Source of the DNA: Irpex lacteus
Taxonomy: Eukaryota > Basidiomycota > Agaricomycetes > Polyporales > Irpicaceae
DNA: 59,822 bases
Assembly: GCA_001986395.2 (NCBI GenBank)
Contig: MQVO02000077.1
Location: 1-59,822, forward strand
Reading direction: 5' to 3'
Shown: positions 44,870 to 55,300 of the stretch, in pieces
Layout of the letters: every line of letters begins with the position of its first letter
Numbering within the stretch: the first letter of the stretch is position 1
The notes under the pieces: model-generated
The model's database searches: none
Seen by the model: the letters and a program-made list of their open reading frames with translations, nothing else
Told to the model about the DNA's origin: nothing
Position numbers and translations under genes: made by a program

Positions 44870-46088
44870 TTAATCTGTTACGTCGTCATCTAACCGAAGT
44901 CGCTTAATACCTAGCATGGTATTGTCTGTTGACATCGCGTCCTCTTGCCTGGCATAACCAACACTACGTTTCGTCTTCTTTGTGGGGGACAGAGGCGTAT
45001 GTTTAATAGCATTGAATATTTCATCGTTGAGGTCCTACTCGTTGTAATGTGAGACGGGAGATAATCATTGTTATGAATGAACAAAGCTTACGTCTTGAAC
45101 TTGTGTACCCAGTACGCAAACTGCTCGCAATTTGCAAAGCATCATATATCTTCCCTTTGCGATGGGTATCACGCAGAAAGATGCTTGAACTTCCACCAGC
45201 TGTCCTACTCTGACCGCGACAGGGTTACAAGGCGCGTAAGTTCTCGTCCTGTATGCCCAACATTAGCTTATACAATTTGCTGATAATTTGAATCGTACCC
45301 AGTATCATTGGTCTTGCGCTCAAAGTACAGCACTGCATTATCCTCAGTATGCTCTCCTAAAGGGCAGCGCGATCGGAGAACACCCAACGGGTCAATATTT
45401 GGGCCAATATCTAGTACGGCAGACCCTACGTCGTCTCTGCTCTTGAAGTATCTGTTATAAAATTCGAGACAAACATAGTCCATGTCCTTATGAGGTTTCC
45501 AAGGAACAAGAGCATCCTCTGGCAGAGTTGAGCTAAACATAGTGTGTATAGCTAGTATAGCTCGTGCAGCTGCCTCGAATTCTTTGCTTCCCAAACCAGT
45601 GAGAGTTACAGACTGTTTTGCCGTCATTGGATTCTTGGGTAGCCTGTATAAACGTGAGGAGATGTTGTAAAGTCGGTGCAATGTTGACTCACTGCTCTGC
45701 ACGGGTAACAGGAGGCAATCCACAGCGCAGAACAAATCCCTGCACTGTTACAACGATTTCCTCTTGTTGAGAGACACGAAGATCAAGTTGCTTGTATACC
45801 AGCTCTTTCTTCCCGCCAGACAAGTGTCCGTGGACTTGAGCAACGTCTTTCAAGCACTCAGGCTCGATAAAGTAAGTCAGCCCAATAATGAACACAATAT
45901 TCAGGAAATAGGACATACCCGTGAAAGACTGCCAAGCTGCTTGTGATCTTGGAATGAATTGTTCGACTCTAGGATGGCTTGTTGTAGAATAGCCTCTGTG
46001 AATACCAATGTGTTAGGTTTTGGAATCAGTTTGCGGTGTCTCACTGACCATATTTCTCAGGCTGACGGTACATCAACCTCAAGGCCAT
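44870..46088 (-). CDS. Unknown 317 aa protein, 6 exons
   Basis: Exons (minus): 46088-46049, 45995-45919, 45862-45693, 45643-45299, 45248-45092, 45034-44870; introns 49-57 nt and frames agree throughout. Starts MALRLMYRQPEKYE. A central segment (residues 100-240) has a VRVGQLVEVQASFCVIPIAK stretch followed by LCKLRAVCVL, alternating beta-like, which I associate with a widespread unnamed basidiomycete protein family. The C-terminus is charged (LSPTKKTKRS, LGIKRLRLDDD), suggesting a nuclear protein. It is convergent with the TET/JBP-like gene (108 bp between stops) and divergent from the 724 aa gene. Confidence 0.7.
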
Positions 46089-46602
46089 CTCAGCTGGGTG
46101 GAGATCTCGTGAAGTCCGCAAGTAAGAAGATCACGGATACTGGTATTCTTCAGAGGACGGAGTATAAGTTCAGCATCATTTCAAAAATTTGTCAGCTTGT
46201 ACACGTCCTACCCCAAGAGTTTGAGCATTAGTAATATTATGAAGTTGCATTTAGTAAGAGAAAAACTGAAAGTTGGGGAGAACGTGGTGTGCTATAAACA
46301 TGTGTTTGTTTTAACCCTGACATTTGTAATGGCGCAACTTGTTTTTATACGTTCAGAGACCCTGCTCTCATCAATATGTCTTGGTCAAAAAATCACATTT
46401 GTCAGAACACACAAGGTGAAACCATTGGGGCATCTTTACAACATTTTGGGGCTGATGCATACATACTCCTCGAGGCAAAAGTACAAGCTAAGTATCATAT
46501 ACAGTTAGCTTAGTGAGTCGTCATACGTCTTACTTCACCAAAAATGCTTTCAAAAGATCGTACGACATTGAGAAACAGAAAATAACTTGTAAGCAGAAGG
46601 CA
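46089..46602. other. Divergent gap between the 317 aa and 724 aa genes
   Basis: About 510 bp shared upstream region. A plus-strand open frame at 46197-46508 has no support. Nothing else seen. Confidence 0.4.
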
Positions 46603-46610
46603 CTATATAG
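46603..46610 (+). promoter_or_regulatory. TATA box of the 724 aa gene
   Basis: CTATATAG about 70 bp before the start ATG, followed by a CT-rich leader. Confidence 0.6.
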
Positions 46611-46675
46611 CCTTTGACTTGTAGATTCTCATTCAAGATAACCAGTCCCCTCTCTTTGTTCTACCTTTGTCCTAC

Positions 46676-49600
46676 ATGGCAGGAACTGCTCGTCGAGGCC
46701 GCGGTGCCGTCCGGTAAGTTTATCCTTGCCATTTCTGTATTTCCTCGACTCACAATACTTTCTGTGTTCAGAGGAAGAGGCGGATCCCGTGGTGCTAAAG
46801 TTACTACACCACGTAAGAAGAGGTGTGTTGCTCTCTTGTATATTAATAATCCCAGTACTTAACTGGTACAATAGCAGTAAACAGGTTGCTTTCAGTTCTG
46901 ACGAAGAAGAGGAATGGGAGAATGAGGGAGTATCTGAGGACGAGACTCCGTCAGTTTTCAGTTTTTGTTGACTCTACCTTGTTTTTGCTTAAAGTTCAGC
47001 TTTATTAGGAAGAAAACCAATACTAGGACGTCAACTCGGCTCCAGAAAAAGGCCTCTCTTGGCAGGTATGTTTAATGCTTGGAAGCGTCAATTTCTTTGC
47101 AGTTAATTGAGTTTCCTCTAGCGAGTGGGTTCCAATTTCCATGGAGGCTGAGGACGATGATGACGAAAGTGATCCGGGCATTGAGGAAGAAGAAGAAGAA
47201 GACCAGCTGGAGGACGAGGGAGAGCCCGTCGAATCAGACATTGGCAAGGTCGATAGCAGGTACGTGTTCTGTCTATGCCAGACTGAATACGCCTACTGAC
47301 TGTGTTAGCCCTGATTATGTGGCCTTTACGAGGCCATCAACCAGTCCTGTCCGAGGGTGAGTTGTCCTTAAATTTGGAAGAGTTCTATAAGCCAATGTTC
47401 TTCTAGTAGACGCACTGGCATAACAATGGCCACACCGCCGACTCCGTCTCCTAAGTAAGCTCTATGTAAACATATTGTGGCATTCTCTCATAGTTTCACA
47501 TGTAGGAAGAATCCAAGGAAGAGGTGCGACCAATAAAGTCAATTTATATGTCCTGAACTAACATTTTTATAGATCTGCCACTCCTTTCTCACCAGAAGCC
47601 GACGCCGCAGTCACTGTCAAAGAAGAGGAAGATGTTGACGAGGATGCCTTCCAGGCTGAACCAGTCACACCTGTCCGTAGACGCAAACTCAAGCCCAAGT
47701 GAGTTGTATCTGGCATCTACTTGCATACTAGAAGACTTATCTTTTGTTCAGAAAGGTGATCAAGTCTGAGGAGTTCATCGAGGACAGTGAGATCGAGGAA
47801 GTTAGTAAGACGTAAGTCTCTTGATTGTGGATTACGCTTCTGCTTATATTAACCTAATTTCAGTGAGCACAAGAGGTCTGTTGCCCGTAAGGGCAAACAG
47901 ACTGACGACATGCTGCCTACTCTCAAGACACCCTCTCGCTCTAAGGCACCTCCGGTTGTTGTACTTGATAAAAAGATCAAGATGCCAGGATCCAAGTTTC
48001 CTAGCGGACCGGTTGTGGATCCAGACAGTCCTTTTATCGTCAAGGACTCTCCACCTCCTCAGTCACCTAGAAAGAAGTAAGTTTGATATCTGTTACGATT
48101 CCTGAGTGTAACGAAGTAGAATCGTCTCAATACGATGTGCTGCATTTACGGCGCTTGTAAGTGACGGATTTCGTTGCCAAACCGTGGGAGTTCTGCTTGT
48201 TATCCTTGTTACTACAGTAATACTTGTGTAACAACAACTGTATTTTGTGAATTGTGAAGTCAAATCTTGCTCATTTCACAAGTTTAGTACACCAAATTGT
48301 AGCTATCGAGAAGACCTTTCAGATGATAATATAATCCTGAACTAATATGGTCTGTAAGAAAAGATATGGGCTGGATGGCTTTGGATGAGGACTTGAGATT
48401 CAAACTCAGCTAAACTCAGACCAAAGCGCCCAAGTGCGCAAGCAACTTGCACCAGCTGCTTCAGAAGGTTGCGGGTTCAATTCCCCCTTGGGTCACATTT
48501 TATAACTTGCTCATTTCTGACCATGTGACATTCAAAAAATGCCACAAATTGCGTAAAATAATCACTGAACGTGTTTGTATATTTCTACGACTCAAAATTA
48601 CATTCATACATGTTGATCTACAGCATACCATTAGTGGACAACCAAATCATATCCAATCTCAATGTCACTGGTTCTATATCCTATGTTCAGTAGTAATAAA
48701 ATGATTAATGTATTTACAGATTATATTATCATTTTATCGTGTTTTTTGTACTATGTTGTGATAGAGTTTTAGCAAGATAAAAAAGTGGCACCAAGGGGAT
48801 TGGAACTTGCAGCCTTCTGAGCTGAGGAGGTACATAATCAAGTTTAGCTAAAAAGAGCCAAAACTGCGGAAGCAAAATATTTGACCTCCATTATTGGCTA
48901 ATATCATACTAGTAAGCAGATCACAACCCAAAAATGGTAGGTACATGGGCTCCTATTTTATTAAAAGCCTGAAAAGTGGCCACATCAATGTTTCCAGCCC
49001 ATCAAATGGCTAACAGACACCTGCTTCCGCTTCAGATTGCCTAAAAGGGTAATGATGTGAGCTCACCGCCTTTCTGGGCGCTTGGGCGCTTATTTTGTCG
49101 TTTTACTCCTTTGGAATGATGTCACATGACACAAACATATGCTGCTGTCATAAAGAAAAAATATGTTTTCTGGACCGGATTTTGCCCAGGATTCTGAATC
49201 TAATCTCAGAATTTCGATAGCTGCACTGGTTCAGAAGATATTTGAGCAATATTGAATATATTTCGCATTTTTGAATTTTCCCATGGTTTAATCCACTTGA
49301 TATAAGGGTAGCAGTAGTGATACGGGTTAAGAACTTTAGCATCATGATTCTAGCATATATGGCCTGTCTCTATGTCAGTGATTATATGCTGATTTTTGCG
49401 CATTTCTCTGACTCAAAATGAGCTTGCAGCAAAATTATGATGAAAAATACATTAGAAGCCCTATATCTTGTACCAATTATCTAAGCACTATTACGAGGAG
49501 TTCAGAACTAGCGCCGTCTTGTGGGCGCTTGCTCTGAACTCCTCGTAATAGTGCTTACATGAGCACAAAAGACTGTATCTATGGAGTAAAATGAAAGTTT

Positions 49601-52169
49601 GAACATTCCTTTGCAAGTTTGCAGTATCATGCAGCTTGAACATGACATAATAACAACATGTGTGATGCCATCAAAACATAACCCAATTAAGTAGTAGCTA
49701 TAGACTTTTTTTTCAATAAAATCCAAATAACCACTGTATTATGAAAATAACGGTTTTCGCCTCTCAAATAAGTCACAGACATACTGTGCTTTGTCTATGA
49801 TTACTAAAAAGGGTAACTGTACATACTCACTGTCTTTTGAAGTATATGGGTGCTTATCTTCACTGTTTACTGCTTTAGAATGGTATCATACATCAGAAAC
49901 ATATGTGAATGTCAAAAAACATATGATATGTTTTTTGGCCAGATTTTGCTCAGAGTTATGAAAATGGACTCAGAATCTTTGTAACTGAAGTCAGTCATGA
50001 TGAATTTGACATTTCATTCTTTTCTTTACATAGATCGCCATGAAATATAATATAATGCTAATGAGTTTCAAATTCTGTTTCGTTCACAATCTTGCCTTTC
50101 TCCCACTTCTTACCTGAGTTTGTTTTCTTTTACCTTTGCCCTTCATATGTTTCTTCCTTATTTCACTCCACATACTTCTTTCTTTCTACTCGAGTGATCT
50201 TTTCAACGTGCTTGACTATAATTATTGTCTTTCACCAACCAAAGAAGCACCCCTTTGCATTCTTGATTTATCCAATCATGTTGAAGCTTTCTTCTTTATG
50301 TTTTGCTTGCTTGCATTGTCATGTTGGTCCAGTAGCTTGGTCCAGCTCTCCCTAGGTTTGACGTCAGTTTAAGGCCTCTTCTATTATATTCATTGATTAT
50401 GGTGTGTCAACTTTGATAGAGCATCCAGAAATCAGGAATCGTTACTTGCCACTTGATGGCCTTACTCCCCCAAGTATTTTCTGCAAGCAGGCTTGACATG
50501 ATCTTTATAGAATGAAGATAGCCAGCCAGCCGTCAATTGACGAGGAAGAAGATGAGCCAGAAGAAAAAGATGATGGAAAGGATCCAGAAGCAGCGCTGCT
50601 CCCCCAGACTCCGTAAGTGTAATACTTTAGAATTTTATCCACATGCTTACATCTATTTACAGTGTCTCAAAACTTACGAAGCAGTTGTAAGTGTTTTTTT
50701 ATTTTTTTTGCTAATAAACTGTACAGACCTTCACGGTTGATCCATTTGTGTGTAGGAACAAGAGCGCCCTTCAGTCTGCATCCAAGACTGCCAGATCTAA
50801 GTCTGCTCAGGACAAGGTCTCCGATGTGAAGCATGCTGATTCGAAGACCGGAACGTCTCGTAACGCAACGACTGCTAGTTCTCCTCACTCTTCTCCTCCT
50901 TCCACTCCTCCGCCTAGCCTGCCCGTGGCTGGTTCTGCTGAGTACAGACGCCTGCTTCAGAGTATGGTCAAAGCTTTGGGAATCACGGCCAACTCAGATT
51001 ACTTCTGTCCTCTTCTCAAGAATACCTATGCCCATGTGGACGTGTCGTAAGTCTTCTTTTCTTCTGGGGTTGGAGTTGTGATCGGATGTTCACCCACCTG
51101 TAGATCTTTGAAGGCACTTCCCCTCTGTAATACTACTGCAGACATGCAGTGGTTTACTTTGGATAATATCTTGCTCATGGCTCAGATTAAAGAGGGCTCT
51201 CGTCAACAGAAGTATGTTTATTGAAGGAATATTGGATTGACATACGCTGATCAAACTACAGAGCTTTGGTTGAACTAGTTACAACGTCTCAATTCACGTC
51301 CTATCTCTTCAATCCGGCACGGTGCAATGTCAAGGACTTCAAGTGGATTCAGCCTCCTACTCCTGCCGGCGGCAGTCGCTCGCCACGGCCCTATTTGGGT
51401 GTTGCTGCCACTAGAGAGAAGGCCCTGTTCTTGGAGTTTGGTATCGTCGACAAGTCCCACCTCCTTGAACTTCAGCTGATGGGAAACGGCCCCTGGATGA
51501 ACAAGAACCTGCAAGTGTGCACCATAGTCACAGAGTATCTGCTCGCCTGCAGCTTCTATGCGAATTATCTTCCAGACAAAGTTGAGCGCATCTCTAACTA
51601 TGGCGGTTACTTCAATCCTTCTTCGTTTCCCACGAATGCCGACTCTACCGGTGAGTACCTGTGTTCTGTTGATCAATCCATTCATATCGCTGACGCTGCA
51701 ATGTAGATGGTCCTGCAGGAACTCCAGGACGTCCTCGTTCAGCGCCCAAGCCTAAGCTGCCAGGTGTTTCTGTCGTTGTCGTCCACGACATTGGTACCTC
51801 TGGTAAACATGCTCTGTACAAGGTACTGGAGAAGGCCATTGACGCTGGAGGTGTGGATGCTCGTGCCAACAGTGAGTACACATTATGCTCTTGTTCCTTC
51901 ACATTACTGACTCTTGTTTCCTAGTTCCGGTCTTTGACTTGAGGTCATTCTATGGTTCGACTGCTTCCACCGACATACCTCACTCCACAGAGACATTCTT
52001 AGAGATGTGCGGTCAGGCTGAAAGGTATCTGAAGGAGATTCCGCTCAACTCTCTCATCGGCCTGTTTTGTATACCCTCCGCTGTCAGACACACCACGGGC
52101 GGGCAGCACTTTGATCTTTCTCGTAACATCGTTGGGATTGCATTACTGGCTACGCCGTTTAATCAGTGA
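46676..52169 (+). CDS. Unknown 724 aa protein, 18 exons, Helitron-like copy in intron 11
   Basis: Exons: 46676-46713, 46772-46822, 46896-46949, 47009-47065, 47122-47259, 47309-47356, 47407-47454, 47506-47523, 47573-47698, 47752-47811, 47864-48076, 50511-50612, 50663-50686, 50756-51046, 51104-51211, 51262-51650, 51707-51871, 51925-52169. Exons 1-14 code a disordered, alternately acidic (SMEAEDDDDESDPGIEEEEE) and basic chain beginning MAGTARRGRGAVR, as in chromatin-associated proteins. Residues 420-724 form a conserved-looking globular part (DMQWFTLDNILLMAQIKEGS; NLQVCTIVTEYLLACSFYAN; VVVVHDIGTSGKHALYKVLE; TGGQHFDLSRNIVGIALLAT). I do not recognise the family. Introns 1-15 are all phase 2. A 2.38 kb transposon in intron 11 leaves both splice sites intact. 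Confidence 0.72.
48419..48494 (+). other. tRNA-like sequence, 76 nt
   Basis: Ends GACCAAA /TTGGGTC pair at 6 of 7 positions. B-box-like GGTTCAATTCC sits in a T-arm with one mismatch, and the length is exactly tRNA-sized. The D arm and anticodon arm are poor, so it is a pseudo-tRNA or SINE head. Confidence 0.5.
48785..48859 (-). other. tRNA-like relic with T run, minus strand
   Basis: Minus strand: AGTTCCAATCCCC (B-box-like), TTGGTGCCAC end, then TTTTTT. It faces the 48419 module, so the copy has two convergent tRNA-like modules. Confidence 0.4.
49482..49557. repeat. Inverted repeat with 25-bp perfect arms
   Basis: Arms TAAGCACTATTACGAGGAGT plus TCAGA and the exact complement, 26-nt centre containing GCGCC/GGCGC. 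Shares ATTACGAG with the 22893 and 39274 palindromes but extends further out. Confidence 0.85.
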
Positions 52170-52363
52170 TCGTTATAGTTATCTCCAGAACTGTGTTTGA
52201 AGTATATCGTATTTTGATTGCTTGAATGAATCTGTTTCCCAAAATGGGAAGATCCAAATATAAACAAACTTGTGATCTAATTTAAACGCTGGTTGCCACG
52301 TATGCTTCTTGCTCTTGACTCTCATCCTCGAAACAACGTAAGTTACCTCTGAAAGTCTTTAGA
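52170..52363. other. Gap before the Rep-helicase ORF
   Basis: Short gap. Frames here and to about 52830 spell hydrophobic segments bounded by good splice sites (GTAAGTTACC at 52338; GTGAGTAGTT at 52471), such as ISAVVLWGLMMFVLLHLLHY. This may be the remains of a small membrane-protein gene that the Helitron ORF has absorbed in frame. No start codon was found for it. Confidence 0.3.
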
Positions 52364-55300
52364 ATGCTGATATCTTCTCTGAACAGATTTTATAAATGGA
52401 CGGGTATCTCTGCAGTCGTATTGTGGGGACTGATGATGTTTGTTCTCTTGCACTTACTGCATTATCAGGTGAGTAGTTGTTCGACTATCGTCTCGTCAAC
52501 TCACATTACTGTAAACACACAGAAACATACTATGGTATGCCAGTGCACGGCATATACACCATTGTACCCTGCTCAGTTTAGTGAGGTGATTGCGAGCACC
52601 TATGAAAACGAACTCGCGCCCAATGTGGGCTTGGTACAGCCAGGTACCAAAAATGTAAAACCTGTGCACTTTACTCCGCTGCTTATTATATTGTATACTG
52701 TGCTTCCTGAGTATGACACTTCCGCTGTCGCGTTGTCTTGCAGGCTACTGGCCACTCGCAATCAGTTTCGTCGTGTTGACTTTGTTGCTCGCTATAGAAG
52801 TGTCTCTAGGTATAAATGGCGCAGGTTGTTCAATGTTCCAAATAAAACGCCAAGCTGTGAGATCCTTGATATACCATTATCCTCGGAAGACATCTTCATT
52901 GGAGGCGGAACTAAATCTCAATGGACAACGTCTGAGTTGAGCCAGTACACCAATGACCCATGCCTTATGAATTTTGATCGATATACTATGAGCAAATATG
53001 TTCGCAAGTCTGAGGCTTTGTCGTCCAAGCTTTCGGAGGGTCTGTATATTTCGATTCCACTGCTTACATTATTTACAAGCTTATCTAAGCGTGCCATGCT
53101 AGACATCTGCAGACATCATGGTATAACATTTTCTCGTGGTCGGTCTGCTGAGGATATCCAGAGTATGATCGTGTCTCATAAGTGTAAGAACTGTGAAGAG
53201 TGGACATGCTTGTTTTTGCCGTTTCTAGGTGTTCAATCTAGTGCACAGAGAGTTCACAAAATGCGTCAAAATGAAAATAGAAGTGTCAGTCTGCCTCAGC
53301 AAGAAAAACACAAAGAGTCATGTAGAAATTGGCGTAGATCCAAACGGTTCCCACCTTCTCCACCATCTGATTATAAAACTTCCCAGATAATCTCTGATTT
53401 TGTTCATGATTCATCCTTCGCGTGTCTAGAGGAGAAGGGGTGTGCAGTCTGTGGATGCTTGACTTTGAATACTGAGCTTACAGATATAAAAACTTCTGGA
53501 CTGAATTTGAATCTGCTGTATCGGCCAGAAGCGACAAGGAAGCCTAGGAGATCAGCTGTCGATCCAATAGAATCTCTTTCAGGTCCAGTTCTAGCATCGG
53601 ATTGCATAGGAGTTTGTTCTAGATGTTTTAATACATTGAAAAGGGACGTAGTTCCCAAACATGCCTTAGCTAATGGTCTATGGATAGGCGACATTCCTGC
53701 GGAATTACAAAACCTCTCATGGATGGAGAAACGGCTTATTGCCCGTATTAGCACAAATACTTGTGTTGTTAGAGTATACTCTTCAAAGTTGTATAAAATG
53801 AAAACTAATGCCGTGTGCCGTGCTATTCCTATGAGAAAGGTTTATAATACTCTTCCTCCAAGACGAGAAGAATTTGAGGAGGTGTTAGCTGTTCTATTCA
53901 TAGGTCCCTCTGCTCCGACTCCTAAGGAGTACAAGAGAACCCCCTTGTTAATTCGCCGTGATAGAGTTGCTGCTGCACTGGAATGGTTGAAGTTGAATCA
54001 TGCCGACTATGCTGACTTGGACATATCCTATAACAACTTGAATGAATACCCAGAAGATCAACCACCTGTGTACGTGGATTATCACCAAAGTAATAATGAT
54101 ACTCATGGCGCAGAGTCAACGGCAGTAAATGACATAGATAATGAAGATGTATCGTCTGATGGTGCGGCACCTTTTGTTGTCCATGGGCTTACTGGAGATG
54201 ATATAACAAATAAATGGCAAACAGACGATAGACGAACATTGAGATTAAAGGCTATGAGATATTTCAGTGAAGGAGGGAAAGCTCTCGGTATTGGAAAATC
54301 AGAGAAAATGGAGAGTCTCTGGAACAACCCACGTCTATACCCCTCCATGTTTCCTTGGCTGTTTCCTTACGGGCTAGGTGGTCTAGACAATGAAGGTATT
54401 GCAGACGGAATTAAGATCAGCGACTCTGTTCGTAAGAACAACTGGCTTATGTATTATGACAAACGGTTTCAACAAGATGAAATATTCTCTTTGATAGCTT
54501 TCAATCATCAGCAGATCAAAAGTAGTCGTGATGGCGGTTATATGCTGACTTTGAAGCACAACTTCTCAGACGTAGCAGAGAGGCTTGGACGCATAAAGAT
54601 GTCAACATTGGATAGTTTAATTTCACGGTCTCAGGAAGGACATGTTGTGCCTGAGACGGAAGATGAGAAAGACTGCTTCAGACTACTAACGGATGTAGAT
54701 TACGTTGCTACACATGTGGATGGTTCTGTGACGAATAGAAGACGGATGAGAAATGAGATATGGTCAATGACATCTCATCTTGGAGCACCAAGTTGGTTCA
54801 TTACATTTGCACCAGCAGACGTGAATCACCCCATTGCGTTGTACTATGCTGGAACTGGACACTCATATTATCCCACTATATCTGAACACAGCGACAGAGT
54901 GCGGATGATTGCCAGTAATCCAGTGGCAGGTGCACGATTTTTCAAGTTTATGGTTGACAATTTTGTAAAACATGTTCTAGGATATAGCAAAAAGAACAGA
55001 GACGGGTTGTATGGTAAAACTTCTGGTTACTATGGGACTGTAGAGCAACAGGGACGTTTGACATTACACATGCATATGCTGGTATGGATAAAACACAGTC
55101 CAAATCCACAAGAATTGAGAGAACGTATTATGAGTACCGGTTCAGACTTTCAACATCGAATGGTTGAGTACCTAGAATTGGCTCACGTGGGAGAATTCAC
55201 AAACGAGACTATGTCCAATATGACAGAAAAGATGCTCATCAAGAAGGAAGATCCATTTTATATTCCTCCGACTCTGACATTGCCCGTGCTGCCGGACAAG

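Larger units (their letters stand above)
48095..50475 (+). mobile_element. Helitron-like copy inside an intron
   Basis: Starts ACGATTCCTGAG after TT. TCAGGAATCGT is at 50432-50442, with the right end CCCCAAGT 33 nt further on. It carries diverged versions of the tRNA-like modules and a palindrome. It is more diverged from the 21-28 kb copies than they are from one another, so it is probably an older insertion or a different subfamily. No protein gene. Confidence 0.75.

Noticed and set aside
45959..46231. 90-codon plus-strand ORF
   Set aside because: Antisense to the first exons of the 317 aa gene, whose splice sites and frame are better supported.
29191..52169. KDZ transposase, expected near TET/JBP genes of mushrooms
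   Set aside because: None of the five proteins shows the long transposase core or CxC zinc-binding modules I would expect; the link stays hypothetical.
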